A DNA stretch of 20,711 nt from Syntrophomonadaceae bacterium (GCA_007127255.1 SKZS01000141.1:1-20711); one strand, 5' to 3'; shown: positions 1-7,873, counted from the first letter of the stretch. The notes: generated by a model not told the origin, from the sequence alone. Made by a program: numbers and translations.

Positions 1-156
1 ACTCGCTCCCATCTCATTTTTTGTTGATATGCTCCCGGTTTGTTTTAACCGATCATCTTCGGCATGAATAGTAATACGGTAGCACGTAGGCAGCCTGCTG
101 TCAATTAAGGATGCTGTTATTTCAAAATCATTTCTGAGTAAAAATCCTTTACTCAT
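1..156 (-). CDS. Possible 5' part of an unrecognised gene running off the left edge
   Basis: An ATG at 156 opens a minus-strand reading frame with no stop for 52 codons to the window edge; an in-frame stop lies just upstream at 160-162. The peptide begins MSKGFLLRNDFEITASLIDS and has a normal mix of charged and hydrophobic residues. There is no good ribosome binding site before the ATG, and I do not recognise a family. It would be transcribed divergently from the dehydratase genes. It could equally be chance open sequence, because 52 codons is short. Confidence 0.3.
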   Translation of the reverse strand, partial: MSKGFLLRNDFEITASLIDSRLPTCYRITIHAEDDRLKQTGSISTKNEMGAS

Positions 157-342
157 TGATTAAGGTCCGGCACAACAGACCGGAAGTTGTGGCTTGAAAG
201 CTGCAAATTAAAAGAATCGCAGAACAGTTATTGAAATAGTTAGCAGAGAGGCTAAATTTATCAAGGTTTGCTTTCAGGGCAGGATATGGGCGATTGTTTA
301 AAGAATAATTGACAGCAGTTTACTTTGTGAGGAGGCAGTTTG
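157..342. other. Intergenic leader before the dehydratase genes
   Basis: No gene is visible here. It holds short inverted repeats (136-154, reaching into the possible minus-strand ORF, and 166-191) and a weak sigma-A-like promoter: TTGAAA at 231-236, a 16-base spacer and TAAATT at 253-258, on the + strand. A strong GAGGAGG ribosome binding site occupies 329-335, 7 bases before the ATG at 343. The promoter call is by eye and tentative. Confidence 0.35.
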
Positions 343-1680
343 ATGAACCAGAGTGAAATGAGCCGCGCTAAACGTCACCTGGAAACAACCCGGAAAATGA
401 AAGAAATGCTGCCGCGCTTTTTTATGCGACAAATTGAGCGGCGATTCAGCGGCAATGAACCCCTGGCCTGGTGCATGGTAGGAGTGCCACCGGAATTGCT
501 CAAGGCTTTTGACCTGCTTTTTGAATGGCCTGAAAACTTCGGCACAATGTGTGCCAGCAGGCTGGTTGCCCCACATTTTATCGAAGTTGCCGAAGGAGAC
601 GGTTACTCCCAGGAGCTCTGCTCTTATGTGACTAACACCATGGGGTATTGTAAGTTAACAAAAGATAAGGGAGAGCCTCCAGAGGAATCGCCCCTGCCCG
701 GCGGAATGGGCACCCCGTCGATGCTGCTCGGTTCCGGCTTTATCTGCGAACCGCGCTGGAAATGGTTTCAATCAATTGCCACCCGGTTTTTCAATGTCCC
801 CGTTTACAGCAGTGATCCTCTCGCCCCTCCCTGGGACATTGACCCGCGTGATCCACGTATAGAAGAACACTACCTGACGCTGCTGCGTGAAGATTTGGCC
901 GGGCAGATTGATTTTTTAGAGAAGCACACCGGGAAAAAGCTTGACCTGGATCTACTTCGAGAAACCCTGGCCCTCTCACATGAAGCCCTTGGCTACTGGC
1001 GCGATACCCTTGCCCTGCGAAAAGCTGTCCCCTGTCCAATGGGTTCAACCGACTACTTCCACTCCATTATTCCCCAGATGTACCTGGTTGGTGACCAGGA
1101 AGCAGTCGACTTCTATAAAGAAATGTATGAAGAGGTCAAAGACCGCGTCGATCGTAAAATCGGTGTTGTAGAGGAAGAAAAATATCGCTTGATCTGGTTC
1201 GGCCTTCCACCCTGGTTCAATATGGGCATTTTCAACTACCTGGAGTCCCTGGGAGCAGTAGTTGCTTATGAATCAACTTACAATGTCGGTGATTTCTTTG
1301 AAGTTGACTTAAGCGACCCGCTGGAAGCTATCGTCAGGCGGACCTGGCAGCGGGCAGTTAAAATGCACGACTACGGAGCTGAAACTATGCCCGAGTTGTG
1401 CAACCCTGCAGTATTTGGTGGTTTTTCCGGCAGCAGTCTTTTAGATGAACTTGTGCATGAATATAGTTTAAGCGGCGCCCTGATGCATCTGACCCGCTCC
1501 TGCCGGGCTGTCTCTTTCGGTGAAGTACATACCAAAAACAGGCTGGCCAAAATAGGCGTTCCTTCGTTGATCTTCGAAAGCGATATGGCCGACCCCCGCC
1601 TCTGGTCGGATGCCCAGATTAAAACCAGGCTGCACGCCTTTCTTGAAACAATGGATAAAGCAGCCGGGGAGGGAAAATAG
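343..1680 (+). CDS. 2-hydroxyacyl-CoA dehydratase-type subunit (HgdB/BcrB family), first of a pair
   Basis: The 445-residue protein matches the 2-hydroxyacyl-CoA dehydratase / benzoyl-CoA reductase D-component family, oxygen-sensitive [4Fe-4S] enzymes that remove water from 2-hydroxyacyl-CoA or reduce aromatic CoA esters after one-electron activation. Three cysteines sit where family cluster ligands are expected: C44 (before MVGVPPELL), C93 (ELCSYV) and C387 (TRSCRAVS). The C-terminal stretch IGVPSLIFESDMAD followed by TRLHAFLETM is a family hallmark. I chose ATG 343 over TTG 340 because GAGGAGG ends 7 bases before it. It abuts the next gene, so the two probably form a heterodimer. No ATP-dependent activator (HgdC/BcrA-like) is in the window, so the substrate cannot be named and the function rests on family resemblance. 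Confidence 0.85.
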   Translation: MNQSEMSRAKRHLETTRKMKEMLPRFFMRQIERRFSGNEPLAWCMVGVPPELLKAFDLLFEWPENFGTMCASRLVAPHFIEVAEGDGYSQELCSYVTNTMGYCKLTKDKGEPPEESPLPGGMGTPSMLLGSGFICEPRWKWFQSIATRFFNVPVYSSDPLAPPWDIDPRDPRIEEHYLTLLREDLAGQIDFLEKHTGKKLDLDLLRETLALSHEALGYWRDTLALRKAVPCPMGSTDYFHSIIPQMYLVGDQEAVDFYKEMYEEVKDRVDRKIGVVEEEKYRLIWFGLPPWFNMGIFNYLESLGAVVAYESTYNVGDFFEVDLSDPLEAIVRRTWQRAVKMHDYGAETMPELCNPAVFGGFSGSSLLDELVHEYSLSGALMHLTRSCRAVSFGEVHTKNRLAKIGVPSLIFESDMADPRLWSDAQIKTRLHAFLETMDKAAGEGK

Positions 1681-2811
1681 ATGACATCTAAAAATAATAT
1701 TTCAGAATCTACAAGTAATGCTGCGGTAGATAGTGAGGCGCAAATTCGCTCCATAAAAGCAAAAAGCGGCAAGCCGGTAATCGGCTATTTATGCTGTTTT
1801 GCTCCACCTGAGATAATTAGCGCCGCAGGGGCAATTCCTTTCCGCATTACCGGACGGCCGGGGAAAGACAACTCATCAGCTGACGCTTACATCGAACCGT
1901 ACGGCTGCACCTACGTGCGCAATATTCTTGCCCGGGCAGTCCAAAACGAACTGGATTTTTTGGATGGCCTGGTTATCTCTCACAGCTGCGATATGGTCCA
2001 GCGGCTCTATGGAATCTGGACTTATTACCACCCCCTATCCTATTCTTACATGTTTAACGTACCACACCAGATCAGCCCGTGGGCCCGTGATTTTTTCAAA
2101 CGCGAACTCGGCTTCTTTCAGGAAAGCCTGGAAAAATATACAGGAAACAAAGTAACACCGACTATCTTAAAGGACAGGCTAACCATCTATAACCGCAACC
2201 GTGCCCTGGTGCGTGAGCTCTATAACCTGCGTAAAGAAACCCTACCGGTGCTGGAGGGCAGTGAAATTCTTAACCTGCTGATCAGGGGAGGATCATTACC
2301 CCCGGAAGACTTTTCAGTCCTGCTGGAAAATAAACTGGCGGAAGCAAAACAAAAAAAACCTGAAGGAAGTAAAGCGCCTCGTATTATGGTCTGGGGCAGC
2401 ATTATGGATGACCCCGCCCTGCTAATGATGATCGAAGAAGCCGGTGGAAAGGTAGTTGCCGATGATACATGCATAGGATTCAGGGTATGGGAAAAGGATG
2501 TGCCCCTAACTAATGATCCGTACGATGGTTTAACTGAACATTATTTTGTAAACTTCCAATGCCCCCGTACCGATCGCGGCCCCGGCCTTGAACGTTTTGA
2601 CTACTTACTGGAGAGAGCCCGTGAGTACAAAGTCGACGGAATTGTTGGTTACTGCATATCATTCTGTGATCCCCATAAATTTGATTATCCCGACCTTCGT
2701 GATTACCTGAAAAAAGAAGGGCTGCCGCTGCTGTTAATTGACGATAATTATAGCTTTGAGCCTGCAGGCTCAATAAAAACCAGGCTGCAGGCATTTATGG
2801 AGATGATATAA
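1681..2811 (+). CDS. 2-hydroxyacyl-CoA dehydratase-type subunit (HgdB/BcrC family), second of a pair
   Basis: A 376-residue protein of the same family as its upstream neighbour, but closer to the shorter subunit. It carries the N-terminal motif GYLCCFAPPEIISAAGAIP (C38/C39), then GCTYVRN (C76), SHSCDMVQRLYGIW (C103), and a C-terminal GYCISFCDPHKFDYP (C325, C329) followed by the family ending TRLQAFMEM. Its ATG immediately follows the TAG of the first gene, and its binding site GGGGAGGG lies inside the end of that gene, so translation is probably coupled and the products equimolar. The likely role is the second half of an oxygen-sensitive dehydratase or reductase acting on a CoA thioester. No clear terminator follows before the aspartate kinase gene. 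Confidence 0.87.
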   Translation: MTSKNNISESTSNAAVDSEAQIRSIKAKSGKPVIGYLCCFAPPEIISAAGAIPFRITGRPGKDNSSADAYIEPYGCTYVRNILARAVQNELDFLDGLVISHSCDMVQRLYGIWTYYHPLSYSYMFNVPHQISPWARDFFKRELGFFQESLEKYTGNKVTPTILKDRLTIYNRNRALVRELYNLRKETLPVLEGSEILNLLIRGGSLPPEDFSVLLENKLAEAKQKKPEGSKAPRIMVWGSIMDDPALLMMIEEAGGKVVADDTCIGFRVWEKDVPLTNDPYDGLTEHYFVNFQCPRTDRGPGLERFDYLLERAREYKVDGIVGYCISFCDPHKFDYPDLRDYLKKEGLPLLLIDDNYSFEPAGSIKTRLQAFMEMI

Positions 2812-2913
2812 AAAGGATTATAAATAATTCTTGTGCCGCCGTATTAAATATGAGAAAATATTAACATTCATTTTTAAAGTCGGCAATCGACGCAGCAAAG
2901 GTGCGTGATAGTA

Positions 2914-4149
2914 ATGTCTTTAATAATTCAAAAGTATGGCGGTTCTTCCGTTGCTTCTACTGATCATATCCGCCGCGTGGCCATGAAGGTAGCATCAACA
3001 AAAATCAGGGGAAATAAAATTGCGGTTGTCGTTTCAGCAATGGGAGGGCAGACCGATCAGTTACTGGCCCTGGCTGCGGAAATAACCAACAATCCTCCCG
3101 GCAGAGAACAGGATGCCCTTGTTGCTACGGGGGAACAGGTCTGCGCTGCCTTGATGGCTATTACTTTAGAGAGTCTCGGTCATAAGGCCAAGTCACTGCT
3201 CGGTCTTCAGCTTCCATTAATAACTGACGATGTCCACACCAGGGCCCGTATTACAGAAATGCAAACCGGCAAGATAGCGCAAATTCTTGATGAAGATATA
3301 ATACCTGTTGTCGCAGGATTCCAGGGCATAACTGCAGATGGAAGTATCACCACCCTGGGCCGCGGCGGTTCTGATACCACAGCTGTTGCCCTGGCCGCAT
3401 CACTAAAAGCAGATTGCTGTGAAATTTACACAGATGTCGAGGGAGTTTATACCGCAGACCCGAATATCTGCCCAAAATCACGCCATATAAAGAAGATATC
3501 CTACCAGGAAATGCTTGAACTGGCCGGATTAGGGGCTAATGTTCTGCATTCCCGGGCTGTAGAGCTTGCTCAAAAATATCAGGTTCCCCTGGTAGTTAAA
3601 TCATCATTCGGGGGAGAAAAAGAAACCTGGATTGTCAACGAGGAGGAAGTTATGGAAAACTCAATTATTAAAGGAGTTACTCTGGAAAAAAACGTATCGA
3701 AAATATCTCTGATCCGGGTTCCGGACCGCCCGGGAATTGCTCATAGAATATTATCCCCCCTGGCTGAAGCTGCGATCAATGTCGACATGATCATTCAGAA
3801 TGCCAGCATCGACGGATATACCGACTTTACTTTTACGATACCGACCACTGATTTGAGCAAAGCAAAAGAATTAATCAGCGAGGTGGCCCGTGAAATTGAT
3901 GCCGAGAAAATGCTCGCCGCAAACAATATTGTTAAAGTTTCAGCTGTAGGCATCGGCATTAAAACCAATCCGGGCGTAGCTTCGCGCATGTTTCATTCCC
4001 TGTCGGCAGAAAATATTAATATTGAAATGATCAGCACTTCCGAATACCGTATATCCTGCGTAATCGAAGAAAAGTACGGAGAATTGGCTGTCAGGGCAGT
4101 CCATAAAGCTTTTGATCTTGACAACGTTAAAGAAGAAACTGAAATTTAA
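2914..4149 (+). CDS. lysC: Aspartate kinase (monofunctional, two ACT domains)
   Basis: Aspartokinase phosphorylates L-aspartate to 4-phospho-aspartate, the first step to lysine, threonine, methionine and diaminopimelate. The N-terminus MSLIIQKYGGSSVAS is the diagnostic KYGG(S/T)S motif; GRGGSDTTAVALA and YTDVEGVYTADP are further kinase motifs. The C-terminal third holds two ACT domains (RVPDRPGIAHRI and VGIGIKTNPGVASR), which imply feedback control by an amino acid. A GTG at 2905 would add three residues, but ATG 2914 fits the family start. Length (411) is typical. The AAAGG binding site lies in the loop of a small hairpin (ACGCA 2890-2894 with TGCGT 2902-2906). I see no lysine riboswitch in the roughly 100-base leader. 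Its link to the dehydratase genes is positional only. Confidence 0.95.
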   Translation: MSLIIQKYGGSSVASTDHIRRVAMKVASTKIRGNKIAVVVSAMGGQTDQLLALAAEITNNPPGREQDALVATGEQVCAALMAITLESLGHKAKSLLGLQLPLITDDVHTRARITEMQTGKIAQILDEDIIPVVAGFQGITADGSITTLGRGGSDTTAVALAASLKADCCEIYTDVEGVYTADPNICPKSRHIKKISYQEMLELAGLGANVLHSRAVELAQKYQVPLVVKSSFGGEKETWIVNEEEVMENSIIKGVTLEKNVSKISLIRVPDRPGIAHRILSPLAEAAINVDMIIQNASIDGYTDFTFTIPTTDLSKAKELISEVAREIDAEKMLAANNIVKVSAVGIGIKTNPGVASRMFHSLSAENINIEMISTSEYRISCVIEEKYGELAVRAVHKAFDLDNVKEETEI

Positions 4150-4236
4150 TAACCACATTTTTGCCCTCTTAATGGTATTAAAAATGCACGAACGATTAAA
4201 GCGGAATATATTATTTTTTATCAAGGGGTGATTATC

Positions 4237-5172
4237 ATGAAGGGCAGTAAGATGAACCGCCTCTGGACAGGGTTTTGGCAAATAGCAGATCCTAAAATAT
4301 GGATTGCCTCAACAATACCGATGGCCGTCGGTGGAGCTGTAGCTTATGCTCACCTTGGCAGTTTCAGCTGGACCTGGTTTTTAATCGGCGCTGCTGCCAT
4401 TTACCTGCTGGAAATTGGCAAAAATGCTGTTAACGAATATGTCGATTATTTAAGCGGGGTTGACAGGTTCGTTTCCGCTGACAAACGAACTCCTTTCAGC
4501 GGCGGTAAAAAAACAATTATTGATGGCAAGCTGTCGCTTAAAGAGAATTTGATTATCGGAATAATTACCGTAGGGCTTGGCAGTTTACTCGGTTTTTACG
4601 TAGTCCTGGTCAGGGATTTCAATGTATTTTGGTTCGGCCTGGCAGGAGTCTTTTTTGCCCTCTTTTACAGCCTGCCTCCCTTCAAGTTTGCTTACCGCGG
4701 TGTTGGCGAGGTTGTTGTCGGTTTTACTTTCGGTCCACTAATCACTACCGGCACTTACCTGGTGCAAACCCACACCATTGCCCTGGAGGTAGTGCTTGCT
4801 TCAATACCACTTGGCTTTATAATTGCCAATGTGCTTTGGATTAACCAGTACCCCGATTACGAGGCCGACCTGAAGGGGGGCAAAATGAACGGGGTAGTCC
4901 GCCTGGGCAAGGAAAAAGCGGTCAATGTTTATGCCCTTCTCTTTGGAATGGCTTACTTTTCCCTGCTGATATTAAGTATTTTTAGTCTCAATCTTTTCTG
5001 GCTCCTGCCATTGATCAGTATGCCCCTGGCCTTAAGAGCGGTTGTCGTCGCTCGTAAGCACTTTAATGACATCCCGAAACTAATCGAAGCAAATGCAAAA
5101 ACTATCCAAATTTATCAGCTGACCGGGTTGACCATGGTTGCCGCAGCACTGATTCCTCTTTTATTTGGTTAG
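4237..5172 (+). CDS. UbiA-family prenyltransferase, MenA-like
   Basis: An integral membrane protein of 311 residues with about eight to nine hydrophobic segments. It has the two Asp-rich motifs of UbiA-type prenyltransferases: NEYVDYLSGVDR in the first half and NQYPDYEADLKGGKMN in the second, which bind Mg-diphosphate. The family joins a polyprenyl chain to an aromatic acceptor; the best guess is 1,4-dihydroxy-2-naphthoate polyprenyltransferase of menaquinone synthesis, but no other menaquinone gene is here, so another lipid acceptor is possible. AAGGGGTG at 4223-4230 is about 6 bases before ATG 4237; a GTG at 4228 overlaps the binding site and is unlikely to be used. It is the last + strand gene before a hairpin. 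Confidence 0.85.
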   Translation: MKGSKMNRLWTGFWQIADPKIWIASTIPMAVGGAVAYAHLGSFSWTWFLIGAAAIYLLEIGKNAVNEYVDYLSGVDRFVSADKRTPFSGGKKTIIDGKLSLKENLIIGIITVGLGSLLGFYVVLVRDFNVFWFGLAGVFFALFYSLPPFKFAYRGVGEVVVGFTFGPLITTGTYLVQTHTIALEVVLASIPLGFIIANVLWINQYPDYEADLKGGKMNGVVRLGKEKAVNVYALLFGMAYFSLLILSIFSLNLFWLLPLISMPLALRAVVVARKHFNDIPKLIEANAKTIQIYQLTGLTMVAAALIPLLFG

Positions 5173-5207
5173 TTTTTTATCCAGGCGTTATAAACATAAG
5201 TACACAT

Positions 5208-5245
5208 AACAGCCGGGCTGTATAATAATAATCAGCCCGGCTGTT
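5208..5245. terminator. Perfect hairpin between convergent genes, likely bidirectional terminator
   Basis: AACAGCCGGGCTG at 5208-5220 pairs perfectly with CAGCCCGGCTGTT at 5233-5245 around a 12-base AT-rich loop, giving 13 base pairs. It sits between the prenyltransferase stop (5172, + strand) and the desulforedoxin-like stop (5278, minus strand). The T-rich tail is weak on both sides, but position and stability argue for ending both transcripts. Confidence 0.75.
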
Positions 5246-5277
5246 AATCTCTTTAATACATGCCAAGATCAGTAGTT

Positions 5278-5403
5278 TTAAGTATTTGTTTCAAGTACCA
5301 TGGGTTTATCACAACAAACCAGTGTTCCCACACCTTCTTCAACAACTTTAACCACGTTGGTGCAAACCTGACAGTTGTAAACCTGCTCTTTCTTTGTAGC
5401 CAT
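5278..5403 (-). CDS. Desulforedoxin-like protein (desulfoferrodoxin N-terminal domain alone)
   Basis: A 41-residue protein beginning MATKKEQVYNCQVC. It carries CxxC (C11, C14) and a CC pair (C30, C31) in the context GTLVCCDKPM. This is the four-cysteine iron site of desulforedoxin and of the N-terminal domain of desulfoferrodoxin/superoxide reductase. The catalytic C-terminal superoxide reductase domain is absent, so it is probably a small mononuclear iron electron carrier. AGGAGG stands about 7 bases before the ATG. It is the third gene of the operon ArsR - HesB selenoprotein - this gene, 41 bases after the selenoprotein stop. That context suggests a redox partner or an iron/sulfur or oxidative-stress role. 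Confidence 0.85.
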   Translation of the reverse strand: MATKKEQVYNCQVCTNVVKVVEEGVGTLVCCDKPMVLETNT

Positions 5404-5444
5404 AAGGCATCCTCCTGATCATAAATTAATCAGATGCTTAGTTG

Positions 5445-5768
5445 TTAACAGCATCCACCATCGCATTTGCCGTCTTTGTTATCAACCATAGGATCGGTTA
5501 TTGAAAAACCGGCCTGCGGGCCATCATGGAAATCAATTGCCTTTCCGTCTACAAAGTTTGCAATGCCCTGGTCAAAGGCAATCTTTAAATCTCCAATATC
5601 TTCAACAACATCTTTTCCTTCCTGAATCGACTCATCCAGAGTCAGACCGTACCTGGGCCCTCCTCAGCCGACTCCACTGACATAGATGCGAATATAAGCA
5701 TCCATTTTGTCTTCTTCAGCAAGAAATTCTTTAAATTTTTCTTTTGCGGCAGTTGTTACCGTTAGCAT
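5445..5768 (-). CDS. HesB/IscA-like selenoprotein (in-frame UGA as selenocysteine)
   Basis: Read through one in-frame TGA (5664-5666, codon 35), the frame gives 107 residues starting MLTVTTAAKEKFKEFLAEED. The residues around the TGA are YVSGVG-U-GGPRYGLTL, which is the A-type iron-sulfur carrier (IscA/HesB/ErpA) motif with selenocysteine in place of the first conserved cysteine (C35 in IscA). The tail CDGGCC (C102, C106, C107) supplies the remaining ligands. HesB-like selenoproteins are a known family in anaerobic bacteria. GAGGAGG lies 7 bases before the ATG. A hairpin suited to a bacterial SECIS follows the TGA, and tRNA-Sec is encoded at 11252-11345. Automated calling would truncate it or miss it. 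It lies 28 bases after the ArsR gene; the role may be Fe-S handling or redox sensing. Confidence 0.9.
5629..5643 (-). promoter_or_regulatory. Candidate bacterial SECIS hairpin
   Basis: In the mRNA, bases 21-35 after the UGA form GACUC-UGGAU-GAGUC: a five-pair stem with a five-base loop and a G at loop position two. This agrees with the spacing and the early loop guanine known for SelB-binding elements. A single short hairpin could occur by chance; the support is its place behind a UGA in a recognised selenoprotein family. Confidence 0.55.
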
Positions 5769-5796
5769 TTATAAACCTCCTCGATATCTAATACTT

Positions 5797-6078
5797 TTAG
5801 AAGAGAACCCTGATAATGTCTGCTGCTTCTTTGCTATTGATACTGTAGTGAACTTCGGTCCCCCTGCGCTCGCTCACAATGATCCCCAAATCTCTTAAAC
5901 GGCCCAGATGCTGAGAAACAGTTGATTGCGAAAGCTGCAGGCAGTTCTGCATTGAAGTTACATTGCAGGTGTCACGCTCCAGCAATTCTTTAACGATGCA
6001 GAGCCTTACCGGGTTTGACAAAGCTTTCAATAGATTGGCCTTTTCCCTGATTAATTGCAATTCACTTGACATATCCAT
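5797..6078 (-). CDS. ArsR/SmtB-family winged-helix transcriptional regulator
   Basis: A 93-residue protein with the compact ArsR fold. It has the helix motif KALSNPVRLCIVKELL, the recognition region LSQSTVSQHLGRLRDLGIIV (about residues 49-68) and a beta wing RRGTEVHYSI. Cysteines at about 27, 38 and 45 could bind a metal or metalloid, or sense thiol redox state, but there is no classic ELCVCDL motif, so the ligand is unknown. ATG 6078 is preceded by AAGGAGGGG. It is the first gene of a three-gene operon with the selenoprotein and desulforedoxin genes, and probably represses itself through the dyad over its own -10 region. Confidence 0.92.
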   Translation of the reverse strand: MDMSSELQLIREKANLLKALSNPVRLCIVKELLERDTCNVTSMQNCLQLSQSTVSQHLGRLRDLGIIVSERRGTEVHYSINSKEAADIIRVLF

Positions 6079-6098
6079 TAGGGGCTCCCCTCCTTAAC

Positions 6099-6130
6099 TA
6101 TTATTGTATCATAATATTTAAATTGTGCAA
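6099..6130 (-). promoter_or_regulatory. Promoter and dyad operator of the ArsR-selenoprotein operon
   Basis: On the minus strand, TTGCAC (6125-6130), a 16-base spacer and TACAAT (6103-6108) make a sigma-A-like promoter reading into the ArsR gene. A dyad, TATTAT-TGTATC-ATAATA (6099-6116), covers the -10 box, the usual place for ArsR-family autorepression. The promoter lies in the short gap after the glucosidase stop at 6152. Confidence 0.6.
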
Positions 6131-6151
6131 CCATAGCGAAACAGATGTATT

Positions 6152-7873
6152 TTATTTTGCCATACTGAGATCTATAATACAGCCTTCGCCCGGCTCCAGG
6201 GTCAGCGGAAAATTAATTATTTCCAATTCCCTTTCTGGTTCTGTTGAAAAAATTATTCTGCTTTCTCCGTTTAAGCTACCCGGATCAGCATTCTGCCTGC
6301 GGAAAGAAAAATTAACACAAACCATAATCTTTTGCTGATCAGTTTCGCGCAGGTAACAGAAGCAGTCTGCAGATACACCCTCAGTAACACTGGAATAGCT
6401 GCCTTCCAGTAAAGCAGGCAGACTCTTACGCAACCGGATCAATTCTCTGACCAGGCTAAATTGGGAGTTAGGATCATTTTGCTGGGCAGCGACACTACGC
6501 CGGCTAAGTTCCGAACCAACAGGCAGCCATGGTGCGGAATTGGAAAAACCGGCATAATTACTATCGTCCCACTGCATCGGTGTCCGGCAGCCATCCCTCC
6601 CACGATGCACAGGGTACCACTTGACCCCAACCGGATCTTTTAGCTGATTTTTAGCAAGCTTTACTTCTTTCATGGCAATTTCTTCACCATAATATATAAA
6701 AGGGGTTCCCCTCAAGGTTAAAAGAATGAGCATTAACAGCCTTGCCCTTTTATCACCATTGCCGCCATGGTCATAACGGCTTATGGCCCGAACCAGGTCA
6801 TGATTGCTGAAAGTTTGGGCCGGCCAGGCATTTTCGGGAAGGTTTCTTTCCCACCGCTCGATGCAGCGTCTGAAGGCGCCGGCTTTCCAGCGGCAATTGG
6901 CAAGCTCGAAATAAAAATTCATATGCAGCTCGTCATTTTTCTCCCCGTAATATGAGGCTACTAAAGCCGCATCGTCCCCGAGAATTTCACCGACGCTTGT
7001 TTTCGCCTGGTATGAATCAAATATGTGTCGGAATTCTTTTAATACCTGATGGGTTTCCGGCTGATGCTGATTATATTTACCATATTGCATCGTCGGCAAA
7101 GCAAGCAGCTTCATAATATTGGCCATCAGGGTACGATCTGACAGTCTTGTTTTGTCTAAGCCTCTATCCCGGATAAAAAAGGGCGGATTATTACGAAACT
7201 GCCTGTCCTTGCAGTAGTGATGGGCTACATCAAGACGGAATCCGTCTACACCACGGCCCAACCAAAAGTGGATCACATCACCAACAGCTTCACGCACTTC
7301 GGGATTGTACCAGTTCAGGTCAGGTTGTTCTTTAAGAAAAGAATGCAGGTAGTACTGCTGTGTTTTTTCATCCCAGGTCCAGGCCGAACCGAAAAAATGT
7401 GTTCGCCAGTTGTTGGGCGGTTTCCTTTTCCTGCCTTTGCCATCCTTCCATACATACCAGTCGCGCTTCGCGTTATCCCGGGACGAACGTGATTCGAGAA
7501 ACCAGGGATGCAGATAAGAAGTATGATTAACCACTAAATCAAGTACGACCATGATATTTCTGCGATGAGCCTCTTCAAGCAATCGATCAAAGTCAGCAAG
7601 GGTTCCATAGCGGGGGTCTATATCACAATAGTCAACGATATCATAGCCATAGTCAAACTCCGGACTCTTAAAAAACGGGCTGAACCAAATAGCATCTACT
7701 CCCAGGGAGTTCGTCGTGCCATCATTAAGGTAATCCAACCTTGATATAATCCCCTTTAAATCACCAACACCGTCAAAATTACTGTCCTGGAAGCTGCGCG
7801 GGTAAATCTGATAAAAGACCGCCTTTTTCCACCAGTAGTTGTCCTTATCTGATTCTAAAGTTTGAAGCGGCAC
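6152..7873 (-). CDS. GH13 alpha-glucosidase (oligo-1,6-glucosidase / maltase type)
   Basis: A cytoplasmic (no signal peptide) family 13 glycoside hydrolase of 573 residues. It starts its barrel with VFYQIYPRSFQDSNFDGVGD and shows all conserved regions: DLVVNH, QPDLNW, DGFRLDVAH (nucleophile Asp, about residue 215), VGEIL (acid/base Glu, about 296) and FSNHD (stabiliser Asp, about 359). It would release glucose from short alpha-glucosides. QPDLNW leans towards the oligo-1,6-glucosidase/sucrase group, but the exact linkage cannot be fixed. The frame extends to TTG 7909 without a binding site; GTG 7873 has AAGAGGGGG 11 bases upstream and is preferred. The MATE gene ends 66 bases upstream, so the two are probably cotranscribed. 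Confidence 0.92.
   Translation of the reverse strand: MPLQTLESDKDNYWWKKAVFYQIYPRSFQDSNFDGVGDLKGIISRLDYLNDGTTNSLGVDAIWFSPFFKSPEFDYGYDIVDYCDIDPRYGTLADFDRLLEEAHRRNIMVVLDLVVNHTSYLHPWFLESRSSRDNAKRDWYVWKDGKGRKRKPPNNWRTHFFGSAWTWDEKTQQYYLHSFLKEQPDLNWYNPEVREAVGDVIHFWLGRGVDGFRLDVAHHYCKDRQFRNNPPFFIRDRGLDKTRLSDRTLMANIMKLLALPTMQYGKYNQHQPETHQVLKEFRHIFDSYQAKTSVGEILGDDAALVASYYGEKNDELHMNFYFELANCRWKAGAFRRCIERWERNLPENAWPAQTFSNHDLVRAISRYDHGGNGDKRARLLMLILLTLRGTPFIYYGEEIAMKEVKLAKNQLKDPVGVKWYPVHRGRDGCRTPMQWDDSNYAGFSNSAPWLPVGSELSRRSVAAQQNDPNSQFSLVRELIRLRKSLPALLEGSYSSVTEGVSADCFCYLRETDQQKIMVCVNFSFRRQNADPGSLNGESRIIFSTEPERELEIINFPLTLEPGEGCIIDLSMAK

Noticed and set aside
2812..2913. Lysine riboswitch before the aspartate kinase
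   Set aside because: The leader is only about 100 bases and shows a single small hairpin; the roughly 180-base multi-helix lysine aptamer does not fit.
5664..5666. TGA in the HesB-like gene as a true stop making a pseudogene
   Set aside because: The frame continues with conserved A-type carrier sequence, the codon sits at the conserved first ligand, a SECIS-like hairpin follows and tRNA-Sec is present.
5707..5898. A 63-codon + strand open frame across the selenoprotein and ArsR genes
   Set aside because: It overlaps two clear minus-strand genes and has no family features.
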